A stretch of DNA of 64,000 bases from Symbiodinium natans (GCA_905221605.1 CAJNDS010002758.1:1-64000); one strand, 5' to 3'. Shown: positions 21,801-33,111, numbered from the stretch's first letter. Notes: generated by a model from the sequence alone, not told the origin. Program-made: numbers and translations.

Positions 21801-23974
21801 GCCGTTGGCGCGCAGCTGACTTTGTTGCATAGGCCGATGGTCTGGATCCAGCGCCTGTCCAGTCATGCCAAAGGAGAAACCCATGCGCTCAGTGAAGAGC
21901 TCATGCATTTTCACGAAGCTGCGCCGGTTGCTGTTGAAAGACTTTACGCCCACATAGATTTCACGAACCTCAGCCGAGAGCCAAAGACAAAAACGCGCAG
22001 TGCCGAGTAGGCAATGCGTGGACTCGATGCTGGCGTGCCTGACTCGATCCAGCCTGATCGGCGCCACTTGCCACTCGATAAGCGCCCTGAGAGCAGTGAG
22101 GGCAGGCTGACGCATGCTTGCCAGCTGCGTTTGCGTGCACACGATTGTGCGCGCCAGAGACCACAATGTTTCCATTTGTCGCACAGCAGCGGGTTCCCGC
22201 ATGTCTTCGTCATTGAGAAACAGGTCCTTGTTGCACCACAGCAACGGCTGCAGCACATGCCTTCTCAGTGCTGTGCAACAAGTAGCCAGAGATCTGAGAT
22301 AGTTCAGCGAGAAGAAGTGTTCCGGCAGGCGAAGTACGATTTCTGGCGGCAAGAAGCACGCGTCCGCTCCGCCAATGTAGTCCAGAAGCTGCGCCGGACA
22401 CGTGGGGCAACGTCGAAAAGGACTGTCGGCCACATGTCTGGAGCAGACCCAGTTGTTGCAATCTGGACACACACGCCATCTGTGAATTGCCACTGTGTAT
22501 TCGCGGTCGCAGATGGCGCACACAATCTTGGCGTTCCGCATGACGGGAGACGGCATCGGATTGAACTCCACGTCCTCCGTTGAAGCCGAGAAGAAAAAGG
22601 TAGCCAGAGGCGGCGCGCCAGACACCTCGCCAGGTTGCAACAGCCCTGCTGCCACAAGTACGTCGTCCAGCGTGACGCTGAGGAATCTTTGGCTCCAGCG
22701 AAAGACAACCTGGTGCAACTTGCGCGGGGTAAAGGAATGAGAGCTAGCAGGCTCATACAAGCTCGGCCGTCTGCCGGTGACGCCGAAGTACCATCGTGGA
22801 CGGGCCCCGACAGCGCACACGTTCTTGATTCGAACGAAAGTGTTTCGAAAACCATGCAGCTGTCTGGAGCCCATCTGCAGGCTTGTCACGCCTGGCGGAA
22901 CTTTCAATGAAAATGAGGCCACACCCAGGAGTGGCGAGCTCGAGAAGAATCCTCTGACTGGACCCGGAGGAATGGGATTGCGTGGAGACCACTGTACACG
23001 GACGTTGATCGGAATTGTGAGCAGCTGGGCTAGCTGCGGCACTTCCATTCGCAGCGATGATGCCGATCTGCACAAAACGGTCATCGACCGCAGGTCTTCA
23101 GCACGGTTGAAGTCTGGCCCTGCGAAGTTCAGATCGAGATTCAGCCATCTGCTGGAGCGACGGACGCATCGCAGCATGCCTCGAGAACAAGCAGCAAGAC
23201 GACTCTGATAGGCAGGCGCCAGAAAGTAGTCGGGAAACACGTCCAGGACATCTGCTGGAAGGCTTCCCCCCGAGTAGCGCACGTCCGCGTTGGATTCGAG
23301 ATCTTCAATTCTCACCAATCTGTGTGGAAAAGGGCTCCAGATCCATTCCGCATCTCCCCAATGGAAATACGTGTCCTGCAGCGCCGGCACGTCCTGGTTC
23401 ACCTCCTCCCAAAATCCGGAGCCATCCGACTCAGTTGCTGAGACTTGGCGGTTTATGGCAGGTGCTTCCTGGAATTGTATTTCTGTCCACACTTGCAGAA
23501 GCCGCTGGGCGGAGTCGACCTCGGTTTTGCCTCCCTGGTACTGCCGAAGAGCGGGACCCATCTGTTGGCACGGCAACGCACCATCATCAGGCACCACGGC
23601 AAAGACAGCGTCCAGATTTGCTGGGTTTAATGTAAACCACCCTTCCTGCGACTTCTGCACGGCCCGACCGACTGTGTTGTTGCAGAGGCGGAGATCGAAC
23701 CACGAGTGTGTTCTCATGGACGAATTGGTCTGAAGACGATGCCCGCTGATGCAGCGTGCTGGCATGAAGTGGGAGGAGAACGCCAGGATGTAGTCGCCGG
23801 GAGCGCTGATCATCTCGACAACGCAGGAGGGCCGAATGGTTTTATTAAATGGCCTGAGCCACTCCATGCCATCCTGGATACACCAAGGGCCCTTGCCCGG
23901 ATAGGGCACCTTGTTGCCCAAGGCGCGCAGGGAGTCGACGAGACAGCACTCCTGGTGGAAGTTGTCCCTCCGAC
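18890..23974 (-). CDS. Giant mobile-element gene, exon 1: duplicated F-box/SPRY/RING-like modules and PD-(D/E)XK nuclease
   Basis: About 1,690 codons open. Numbering from the TTG at 23921: module A has an F-box-like start (LPADVLDVFPDYF, 221), a SPRY-like core (FGVTG at 379, SVTLDD at 415) and a zinc site (CAICD to CPTCP, 468-509) ending DYIGG. Module B repeats the same order (LPPEIVLRLPEHF 525, FGMTG 684, CLLCEDE to CPGCP 781-822, again DYIGG). Then comes a PD-(D/E)XK nuclease: E1255, D1270, DWKR with D1284 and K1286, and QLNLYKY at 1320. Residues 1500-1620 look like the helical linker before D5-type helicases. The N-terminal part starts with NFHQECCLVDSLRALG and later HFMPARCISG, again peptidase-like. 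No Met start was found; an upstream exon is expected through the acceptor at 23976-23975. Domain names are by eye; continuity of the frame is certain. Confidence 0.7.
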
Positions 23975-24502
23975 CTGGTCAGCAACGTGCCATTCGATAA
24001 CCGAGCCGACAACAAAGTCAAGACATAAATCGACGAGGAGACAGGTGAACATGACTGAGTCTTTGCTCTGGTTGAACTTGAGATGAAACAGATTAGTGAA
24101 GATGCCTGCGACGTCTTCGATCTTTGAGCTGCAAGTCTTGACCGCGCGGGCTTTCGGCATTGCGCACATCAGATTCCACGCCACGGCTTGCTCCCTGGTG
24201 GACATGACTCGAAAATAACTTCCACCTAATGACTGACGTGAAGAATATATGTTTTCGCACGCAGTCACGGAGCCCGCCTGGACAGGGATGGCCTCGGCCT
24301 CACGAGCTTGATCTTGGGCGGTCCCTTGTTCCTTGCCACGTTCTGGACGTCGGCAGAGATGGTGGCCGTGCTGCGTGCACGAGAGCACATGTTGGCAACG
24401 AGCTTGTCGTCTGCAGCAGAAGGACACACGTGCACACACGGTATCGTGTTTGAGAATCAGCGCTTTGTCTGGTTTCGTGCGCTTTCTACGCAGTCGAGGC
24501 AC
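23975..24502 (-). CDS. Candidate upstream exons of the giant gene
   Basis: Two open minus-strand segments have exon character. About 24230-23980 contains STREQAVAWNLMCAMPKAR and later FTNLFHLKFNQSKDS. About 24405-24255 contains STATISADVQNVARNKG followed by a basic PKIKLVRPRPSLSRR. Frames and phases with exon 1 were not resolved, and either segment could belong to another transcript or be non-coding. No trans-spliced-leader acceptor was identified. Function unknown. Confidence 0.3.
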
Positions 24503-24890
24503 AGGAGGAAGGAGCAGAGATGAGCTTGCCGTTAGCTCCGCGATGGACCAGCTGCTTTCCGAAATGTCGGCAGCCGAGCCCTCGGACTCTCAAAGGCTTA
24601 GCGGTTTAGTTCGTTGGGCTGCGTTTTGTCAGAAAGAGCACGTCTTGTACTTAGACAAGTTGCAGTGCTGCTGATCCTCCATGGACTGCAGACCCAGAAG
24701 CCAAGCCTGCGGGGTGGGACATGACGACGCACCAGCCCAATAACATGTGCACATGGACAGCTTCAGCTTCCACTAGCGCCAGCCCAGGGGCACTCCATTC
24801 GCCGCCTTGGTTGGGCAGGTTAAGCAAGAACATGATACAACACTTATTAAGTGTTTTGCCTTCCTGCACAAACTTGCACGCGGTCGCACA
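24503..24890. other. Spacer upstream of the giant gene
   Basis: A plus-strand ORF ends at 24674 and a minus-strand frame covers 24974-24651. Neither shows a family motif. No promoter element is recognisable; dinoflagellate promoters are poorly defined. Confidence 0.35.
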
Positions 24891-25740
24891 ATGTCGCCGC
24901 CACAGTTGCTCAGCCAGCTCTCGTAGTCCGTGGAGACAGCAAGGCACACGCCGCGAATCCAGGCCTGAGGACATGCATGTAACTGCGCTACGCTTGGCTT
25001 CTTCAACTACGCTCTCGCGCCATGAAAAGCCGAGGCGCCTCCCATTTCTCGCCTTGCATTAGTGAGACTGACTCGTTCCGCGCGAGGGATACATCTAGGC
25101 CACAACCCGAATCCTTTAGACCCAAGCAGCGCTGCTCATTCCTGTGGAGCGAGATCTCAGGCAGGCGGAGGTTGGCCAACCTGAAACTTAGCAAGAGAAG
25201 ATTTGAACGAGTTCCTGGAGATGTGCAAGATCGTAGCATATATCTTGGCGAGCCGCGCAAGCGGCTCGACAGAGCTTTCCGCGATCAGCGGGTTGCCGTT
25301 CTCGCACACCTCCGCGCCGCCGCAGTTGCTCAGCCAGCTCTCGTAGTCCGTGGAGACAGCAAGGCAAACGCTGCGAATCCAGGCCTGAGGACATGTAACT
25401 GTGTTGCGCTTGGCTTCTTCAACTACGCTCTCGCGCAATGAAAAGCCGAGGCGCCTCCCATTTCTCGCCTTGCATTAGTGAGACTGACTCGTTCCGCGCG
25501 AGGGATACATCTAGGCCACAACCCGAATCCTTTAGACCCAAGCAGCGCTGCTCATTCCTGTGGAGCGAGATCTCAGGCAGGCGGAGGTTGGCCAACCTGA
25601 AACTTAGCAAGAGAAGATTTGAACGAGTTCCTGGAGATGTGCAAGATCGTAGCATATATCTTGGCGAGCCGCGGAAGCGGCTCGACAGAGCTTTCCGCGA
25701 TTCCCAGCAGCGGGTTGCCGTTCTCGCACACCTCCGGCGC
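24891..25740 (-). repeat. 420-bp direct tandem duplication carrying exon-like segments
   Basis: The segment beginning CAGTTGCTCAGCCAGC at 24903 returns at 25323 (offset 420, later 416 after a 4-nt indel), and most of 24900-25320 is repeated nearly unchanged through about 25735. On the minus strand each copy contains STDYESWLSNCGG and EVCENGNPL, then IYATILHISRNSF, ending at a CAG|GTTGGCC donor-like site. Copies differ by small in-frame changes and by indels. This resembles a tandem exon duplication in an unidentified minus-strand gene. No known domain is recognised. Confidence 0.6.
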
Positions 25741-25990
25741 GGGCCTCGACTTGATTCGCAGCCCCCAGACTTGACTGTCTCGGCCAAAGGATAAGGACAA
25801 GAAGATTCATCCACATATATTTTTGGGCAGGCAGAGAAGTAAGTGGCTGGCTCTTCTTCCGGCTTTGAGTCGCTCGGGATCTCTTCGGTCTCTTCGGATG
25901 TCCAATTCCTGTATGCGTAAACTCCACAGACACCAAACATTCGAACATCTATCTCGTCCACAAAGCAAGAATTCGCTTTGGTTGGCCATG
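25741..25990 (-). CDS. Unidentified minus-strand exon candidate
   Basis: The minus-strand open segment at about 25961-25760 contains VYAYRNWTSEETEEI and DSKPEEEPATYF, an acidic mixed-composition stretch that precedes the duplicated exon-like segments in the same direction. It could be an exon of the same gene. Function unknown; splice sites not settled. Confidence 0.25.
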
Positions 25991-27571
25991 CTAACTAAGG
26001 CCTACACTTCGTCGGCGCATCCTGGTTGGACCTCTTCTTGGACGTCAGTGGGTTGCGGTTCTTCCTCTTGTTGCCTTTAAGCTCGTCAAGCCGCGGGTAG
26101 TAGCCCAACTCTTTTGGACCCTTACCCAATTTCCAATGATGTGTAGGAGGACCGAACGTATAGCTGCTTCTGGCGCACTTCCGTCTCCGAGTTCGGCCTC
26201 CGAATTTCGGCACGAGGACTAAGCCTCGAGGACCGCTGTCCTGGCGTCGCCGAACATGCGAGAACATGTCGGCAGGCAATGGGGACAACGTAGCCCAGCG
26301 CTGCTCACTCGTCTTGCTTCGGAGCGGACAGAGGCCTTGCACGAGCTGGAGTGTCAGGACAACAGGAAGTCTTTTAGATTCTAAAGGAAACAAGTAGTTC
26401 GCCGACCTTCGACTTCAACCCCCTCACCAGGCAGAACGGAGTCGTGAGTACTGCGTGTCTTGGTCTTGCAGCCTTAGCTCGGGCGAGTTACGCAGTCGAA
26501 TTGGGAGTATACTTTATGTGTGGCAAGAAGCTGAGTTCAATCCATGAGGACTCCTCCTGCATTCGGATTGCAATACCTGCTACCACTCGGTCACCTTGAT
26601 TTTCAGACAAGCTTTGCAATCACCATGCAATGCACTCGTTCCTGTGAAGTAGTGAAGTATCTCTTGTCCATCCACCCAGAAAAAAAACCTCGGCGAGACG
26701 CACCACGTGGCACTGGCGCCGACCGCACACCCGTTGTCGCGGGTATGGCTGACGTCGGCCGAGCCTGGAACAATGACCACAAACCTCCCCTGAAGGCTCT
26801 GACGGCTGTTTCCGGATGAAGAAATTTGACATGCGCTTTTGTCGCACACGCAACGCAAAGCCAACCTGCCACACGAGCGGCACTCCAATCTGACACTGTC
26901 ATCACTGTCATCATTCCGACTCGTACGCAAGGGAATGTCCTTGGACAGCATGATAGTTCCAGACACACATATCCTGATGGTTCCAGACACACATATCCAA
27001 CTAAGTTTAGTTGGCATCATGGAACTTCAAGGTGTGGTCAGCGACAGACGAGAGCCCAATTTTGTCAAGCGGCAACAGAAAGAGCGAAGGCACAAGAATG
27101 CGATTAGTCACTTGCTCAAGCCGAAACTGCAGGAGTTCGCATAACCAGTGAGGCAGCCGCACATGACTTGGTTGCGTGGACATCTCCGACTGCTTTCCCG
27201 ATCAAGCTGGATTGCGCCGCAATTTAACCGCCGTACATGCTGAGAGACTGCTCGGTCACCCACATTTCTAAGTAAGGCGCAGTAAAGAATGTAGCATGAG
27301 CCAAGTGAGTCTAAGTCACGATTCGCGAGACTTGTAGACATATGTCACTATTGCCCGAAACCAAAGAAATCAGAAACAGGCACGGGCGCGCCTGCAGGAT
27401 CAGGTCGATGTGCGCCTGCTAGCCGTCAACTCCCGGGCTGTAAGAGCGATTATTCAAGAACTTATAAATGAAGTCCTCACCCCAAGCACACACGCGATAA
27501 GTGTGAAGTCTTGCCAGGTGAGCTATGCTTGGACGGCTGCTTCCCAAGCGGTTAGCAAGCGCGTAAGTCAA
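25991..27571. other. Unique region without a recognised gene
   Basis: Contains a minus-strand 132-codon ORF (26393-25995), Lys/Arg-rich, and overlapping ORFs at 26544-27020, none with a family signature. A direct repeat GTTCCAGACACACATATCC occurs twice, at 26956 and 26980. Confidence 0.4.
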
Positions 27572-28595
27572 ACAAGTGAGCATAACACAATGCTACGCAG
27601 CACTGGTCAGTGTAAGACAACACAATCTGAATGCTGATACACGGACTTCAGCATAACACACAGTGACGCGCAGTACTGGTCAGTGTAAGACAACACAATG
27701 ACATGCATACTGCCCTTGCTCACCAGTGCATAAAGTAGCTGAACGATAACGCAAGCTGTGCTGACCGGAGTCGACTTAGGCTAAGTCCGATAAGTCGACA
27801 GGCTAAGTCCGATCGCGATAAGTGGACTTAGCAGAAGTCGGGGCAACCCTAAGTCGATTCAGCAGACTGAGCTGGCAGCCGGCAAGAAGCGGCGAGGCCA
27901 TAACAAAGCACCACAGACAGAGCATTCAGATATGCGGACTTCAGCATAACGCAATGCAACGCAGTACTGGTCAGTGTAAGATAACACAATGACACCCATA
28001 CTGCCCTTGCTCACCGGAGTCGACTTAAGCTAAGTCCGATAAGCGGCCTTAGCGTAAGTCGGGACGACCCTAAGTCGCCTCAGCGGACTGAGCTGGCAAC
28101 CGGCAAGAAGCGGTGATACACTTAATTAAGCTCAAAACCAAGCACCCCAGACACAGCGTTCAGATACGCGGACTTCAGCATAACACAATGCAACGCAGTG
28201 CTGGAGAGTCTATGACAGCACAATGACATGCATACTGCCCTAGCTCACCAGTGCAGAAGTAGCTGAACGATAATGCAAGCCGCGCTGACCGGAGTCGACT
28301 TAGGCTAAGTCCGATAAGTGGACTTAGCATAAGTCGGGGCGACCCTAAGTCGATTCAGCAGACTGAGCTGGCAGCCGGCAAGAAGCGGCGATACACTTAG
28401 GCTCATAACCAAGCACCACAGACACAGCATTCAGATACGCGGACTTCAGCATAGCACAATGCAACGCAGTACTGGTCAGTGTAAGACAACACCATGACAT
28501 GCATGCTGCCGTTGCTCACCAGCCCATAAAGTAACTGAACGATAACGCAAGCCGCGTTGACCGAGTCACTTATCCACCCATCACCAAGCCACTTC
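27572..28595. repeat. Hairpin-bearing tandem repeat, copies 1-5
   Basis: The unit begins CGGACTTCAGCATAACACAA, continues GCAGTACTGGTCAGTGTAAG and GCTGAACGATAACGCAAGC, then carries an inverted repeat CGACTTAGGCTAAGTCC / GGACTTAGCATAAGTCG and closes with GAGCTGGCAGCCGGCAAGAAG. Copies start near 27572 (partial), 27643, 27936, 28167 and 28439. Hairpin arms are at 27772-27840, 28021-28061 and 28296-28336. Unit lengths vary from about 230 to 290 bp. Confidence 0.85.
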
Positions 28596-28975
28596 TAACT
28601 GCTATGTAAAGCAGTGGTCGACAATTGCTCAACTGGTTCTCCCCAAAACCATTGGCCATCCCAGAAAGCGGTCCATGCGTGTGCTCACCGCTGCTTGAAA
28701 GGCTTACTCGAGGTCACGTGCCCACAGGCCAGCGTTTAAGTTGAAACTCAAGACAGCCCTCATGCCACTGTTTGACTGGTCCTCCCGAGGTCGCGCGTCC
28801 CCGAGGCTACTTCACACAAGGCGGGTTGACTTAACGCACCACGCCTCCAGCAATCTTCTTGTCCGGCAGCGCAGCCTGGCACAGACTTGACATAGCTACA
28901 GTCAACTCAGTCGAAGATTTGCTAGTGACTGCCTGCGCAGGTATGTGGTTTTAACCCCAAGCAGCGGCTTCTGGG
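28596..28975. other. Spacer downstream of the compact ORF
   Basis: Unique sequence; two similar AGGTC(A/G)CG-containing phrases near 28711 and 28789. No gene recognised. Confidence 0.4.
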
Positions 28976-29575
28976 TCACTTCTTCGCGAGCGGCGCCCAT
29001 TGGCAGGGACCGTCCTTGGGACGGTGTGCCTTTGTGGCACTTGGAAAACCACGCCGTAGCTGCTCGCAGGCGTCGCAGTACCGTGGGTCGCTTTGAGCGA
29101 AGCCCGGGTAAAGCACTCCTTGGGAGTTAGGCTTCCCGCGGTGGTTGGGGGCCGGCGCGCCTGGAGGCAAACGGGGCCGTTGTTCACGACCCACTGCCTT
29201 GGGGGGCTTCTTGCCTTCCTTCTCCTTCATATTCTTGACCTCCTGACCAGTAGCGCCATCGGTCTTCTTCGAAGGAGCCGCTTTGGCTTTGGTAGCAGGT
29301 GTCTCGCTGGGTGCTTCAGCCTTGTCAGAGGAGGACGACTCTGAGTCCGAAGTTGCGAACAGACTTGAACCAGAGTCGAACTCCTGTGACAGGGTTTCAT
29401 GGGCTCCCAGTATTTCCTCCTCCAATTTCGTAATCTTGGCTCGCAACTGTGCCATGATAGCCTTTTTTGCCACCACCATTTCGCGAAGATCACCCTTCCG
29501 CTTCAAATATTCTGCGCGCAGAACTCGAAGGGACCTCCGCTGAGCAGGTACAGATGTAGCCGGACCGCGGGGCAT
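28976..29575 (-). CDS. Compact coiled-coil ORF embedded in the tandem repeat
   Basis: A 199-codon intronless ORF starting at a true ATG (29575). Residues 15-65 are Arg/Lys/Leu/Glu-rich with heptad-like spacing (MAQLRAKITKLEEEI), suggesting a short coiled coil. About 68-86 is a Ser/Asp/Glu run, about 87-125 is Ala/Lys/Pro-rich, and the C-terminus holds YCDACEQLRRGF and later DGPCQWA, a possible zinc-binding Cys set (CxxC plus one Cys). It lies between copies 5 and 6 of the hairpin-bearing repeat, so it may be the protein of that repeat's parent element (gag-like or accessory) or an independent gene. I do not recognise the family. Confidence 0.5.
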   Translation of the reverse strand: MPRGPATSVPAQRRSLRVLRAEYLKRKGDLREMVVAKKAIMAQLRAKITKLEEEILGAHETLSQEFDSGSSLFATSDSESSSSDKAEAPSETPATKAKAAPSKKTDGATGQEVKNMKEKEGKKPPKAVGREQRPRLPPGAPAPNHRGKPNSQGVLYPGFAQSDPRYCDACEQLRRGFPSATKAHRPKDGPCQWAPLAKK

Positions 29576-29930
29576 GGCGACCGAGACAAGGAAGAGGGGA
29601 AAGAGCAGAAGTCAAGAAGCGGTGATACACTTACGGCCATAACCAAGGACCACGGACTGAGCACTCAGACATGCGGACTTCAGCATAGCACAATGCAACG
29701 CAGTACTGGTCAGTGTAAGACAACACAATGACATGCATACCGCCCTTGGTCACCAGCACGTAAAGTAACTGAAAGATAACACAAGCCGCGCTGACCGGAT
29801 GATGGTGATCATCGTCTGCCTCTTGAGCCTGAGGCATAACAGCTTGTTCACGCTTAAAATGACAATGGTGCGATTTAAGGCCGAATCGCCCAGGCTGACC
29901 TGCTAATCCAAGCTGATGAAGATGATGGGA
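29576..29930. repeat. Hairpin-bearing tandem repeat, copy 6
   Basis: The CGGACTTCAGCATAGCACAA unit returns at 29672 and runs to about 29800 (GCCGCGCTGACCGG), then departs into GATGATGG sequence. It is preceded by the closing phrase AAGAAGCGGTGATACACTTA at about 29615, as in the main array. Confidence 0.8.
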
Positions 29931-30084
29931 GATAATGGGGGATGATGGGGGATGATGGGGGATGATGGGGGATGATGGGGGATGNNNNNNNNNNNNNNNN
30001 NNNNNNNNNNNNNNNNNNNNNNNNNNNNNNNNNNNNNNNNNNNNNNNNNNNNNNNNNNNNNNNNNNNNNNNNNNNNNNNNNNNN

Positions 30085-30171
<87 letters not shown>

Positions 30172-30285
30172 GTATGTGTGTTTGTCTGAATGTGCTGTAA
30201 ATCTAGCAGTCTTCCTGTGAGGTTGTCTTATTCCCCAAACAGTGCTTGCACAATGGGGTTCTTACGTTCAGGGTAAAGGGAATTG
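29931..30285. repeat. GATGATGGGG repeat, 100-N gap, TG microsatellite
   Basis: GATGATGGGG units run up to 29984, N at 29985-30084, then TG repeats to about 30180. The gap joins two different simple repeats, so its true size is unknown. 30186-30285 is unique sequence with nothing recognised. Confidence 0.95.
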
Positions 30286-32680
30286 GTTGCTGACCGCAAC
30301 GGCGCGCGCGGCGGTGGGACGGGGCCTTGGTTTCGACGCTCCCGTTGTGGTTTCGCGCGAATTCCGCTGCGTTTTGATGCTCCCGCTGTGGTTTCGCGCG
30401 AACTCCGTTGCATTTCGCTCCCGCTGTGGTTTCGCGCGAATTCCGCTGCGTTTTGATGCTCCCGCTGCGGTTTCGCGCGAACTCCGTTGCATTTCGCTGT
30501 GGTTTCGCGCGAATTCCGTTGCGTTTTGATGCTCCCGCTGTGGTTTCGCGCGAACTCCGTTACATTTCGCTGTGGTTTCGCGCGAACTCCGTTGCATTTC
30601 GCCCGCTGTGGTTTCGCGCGAAAATGCAACGCTGTGGTTTCGCGCGAATTCCGGCCTCTCGTGGCCTCTTCAGGCCTCTTCTGGGGGGGCCACTTAGGTT
30701 GCTGACCGCAACGGCGCGCGCGGTGGGACGGGGCCTTGGTTTCGACGCTCCCGCTGTGGTTTCGCGCGAATTCCGTTGCGTTTTGATGCTCCCGCTGTGG
30801 TTTCGCGTGAATTCCGTTGCATTTTGATGCTCCTGCTGTGGTTTCGCGCGAATTCCGGCCTCTCGTGGCATCTTCGCGCGAATTCCGGCCTCTTGTGGCC
30901 TCTTCAGGCCTCTTCTGGGGGGGCCACTTAGGTTGCTGACCGCAACGGCGCGCGCGGTGGGACGGGGCCTTTGTTTCGACGCTCCCGCTGTGGTTTCGCG
31001 CGAATTCCGTTGCGTTTTGATGCTCCCGCTATGGTTTCGCGCGAATTCCAGCCTCGCGTCATGTGGTTTCGCGCGAATGCCAGCCTCTCGTGGCCTCTTG
31101 AGGCCTCTTCTAGGGGTGCAGCTTAGGTTGCTGACCGTAACGGCGCGCGCGGTGGGACGGGGCCTTGGTTTCGACGCTCTCGCTGTGGTTTCGCGCGAAT
31201 TCCGTTGCGTTTTGATGCTCCCGCTGTGGTTTCGCGTGAATTCCGTTGCATTTCCATGCTCCCGCTGTGGTTTCGCGCGAATTCCGTTGCATTTCGATGC
31301 TCCTGCTGTGGTTTCGCGCGAATTCCGGCCTCTCGTGGCATCTTCGCGCGAATTCCGGCCTCTTGTGGCCTCTTCAGGCCTCTTCTGGGGGGGCCACTTA
31401 GGTTGCTGACCGCAACGGCGCGCGCGGTGGGACGGGGCCTTGGTTTCGACGCTCCCGCTGTGGTTTCGCGCGGATTCCGTTGCGTTTTGATGCTCCCGCT
31501 ATGGTTTCGCGCGAATTCCAGCCTCGCGTCATGTGGTTTCGCGCGAATGCCAGCCTCTCGTGGCCTCTTGAGGCCTCTTCTGGGGGTGCAACTTAGGTTG
31601 CTGACCGTAACGGCGCGCGCGGTGGGACGGGGCCTGGGTTTCGACGCTCTCGCTGTGGTTTCGCGCGAATTCCGTTGCGTTTTGATGCTCCCGCTGTGGT
31701 TTCGCGTGAATTCCGTTGCATTTCGATGCTCCCGCTGTAGTTTCGCACGAATTCCGACCTCTTCAGGCCTCTTCTGGGGGGGCCACTTAGGTGGCTGACC
31801 GCAACGGCGCGCGCGGTGGGACGGGGCCTTGGTTTCGACGCTCCCGCTGTGGTTTCGCGCGAATTCCGTTGCGTTTTGATGCTCCCGCTGTGGTTTCGCG
31901 TGAATTCCGTTGCATTTTGATGCTCCTGCTGTGGTTTCGCGCGAATTCCGGCCTCTCGTGGCATCTTCGCGCGAATTCCGGCCTCTTGTGGCCTCTTCAG
32001 GCCTCTTCTGGGGGGGCCACTTAGGTTGCTGACCGCAACGGCGCGCGCGGTGGGACGGGGCCTTGGTTTCGACGCTCCCGCTGTGGTTTCGCGCGAATTC
32101 CGTTGCGTTTTGATGCTCCCGCTGTGGTTTCGCGTGAATTCCGTTGCATTTCCATGCTCCCGCTGTGGTTTCGCGCGAATTCCGTTGCATTTCGATGCTC
32201 TTGCTGTGGTTTCGCGCGAATTCCGGCCTCTCGTGGCATCTTCGCGCGAATTCCGGCCTCTTGTGGCCTCTTCAGGCCTCTTCTGGGGGGGCCACTTAGG
32301 TTGCTGACCGCAACGGCGCGCGCGGTGGGACGGGGCCTTGGTTTCGACGCTCCCGCTGTGGTTTCGCGCGGATTCCGTTGCGTTTTGATGCTCCCGCTAT
32401 GGTTTCGCGCGAATTCCAGCCTCGCGTCATGTGGTTTCGCGCGAATGCGAGCCTCTCGTGGCCTCTTGAGGCCTCTTCTGGGGGTGCAACTTAGGTTGCT
32501 GACCGTAACGGCGCGCGCGGTGGGACGGGGCCTTGGTTTCGACGCTCTCGCTGTGGTTTCGCGCGAATTCCGTTGCGTTTTGATGCTCCCGCTGTGGTTT
32601 CGCGTGAATTCCGTTGCATTTCCATGCTCCCGCTGTGGTTTCGCGCGAATTCCGTTGCATTTCGATGCTCCCGCTGTGCA
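30286..32680. repeat. Higher-order satellite of a ~40-bp unit (GTGGTTTCGCGCGAATTCCG)
   Basis: The basic unit is GCTCCCGCTGTGGTTTCGCG followed by CGAATTCCGTTGCG and TTTTGAT, about 42 bp. Larger units start with TTAGGTTGCTGACCG at 30692, 30927, 31125, 31399, 31593, 31785, 32021, 32298 and 32491, so their lengths are 235, 198, 274, 194, 192, 236, 277 and 193 bp. Types alternate in a non-random order. Open frames on both strands follow from the unit and are not genes. Confidence 0.95.
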
Positions 32681-33111
32681 GACTTAGACTCCGACATGGA
32701 CACAGGGTTTAGGGAAGGTCTAGGGTTTAGGGTCAACCCTGCGGCTGGGTGCCGGGGGTTAGTATTATGGGGTAGCGATTTTGGGGTTGAGCATCATGAG
32801 CATCAGCTGGGTCTTTTGGCCCCCCAGTTCCACACGCGTGCAAAGCCGAATCCCCCAGTGGCTGGCATCTTTTTGACCCCCAAGGGATTTCGGCCCCCCG
32901 CGAACTTTTGTACTTTTTGTCCCCAATAGTGTCGGTGCTCTTCTGGCCTTCTTTGGCCTTTTCTGGCCCTCCTCACTGTTTGGGGTCTACGCCGGCATAA
33001 TGTTTGGGGCAGGGCGAGATAATATTGAAATCCGCGGCGCTGAAACCGAAGGTAGAAAGAGCCAAGCGCCTGTGGTGGGTACGGTAGAGTTTGGTATTGA
33101 AAAGTTTTACT
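32681..33111. other. Spacer between satellite and telomeric-repeat domain
   Basis: Contains GCATCATGAGCATCAGCTGG at about 32788, a 20-mer shared with the purine-rich block near 61250 and 62465. No gene recognised. Confidence 0.5.

Noticed and set aside
26196-26216. AATTTCGGCACGAGG, close to a cDNA-library EcoRI adaptor (AATTCGGCACGAGG)
   Set aside because: One extra T breaks the match and the flanks are continuous genomic-looking sequence; probably coincidence, not contamination.
30228-32690. Open frames of 100-355 codons in the GCGCGAATTCC satellite
   Set aside because: Period and composition explain them; the predicted proteins are repeats with no domain.
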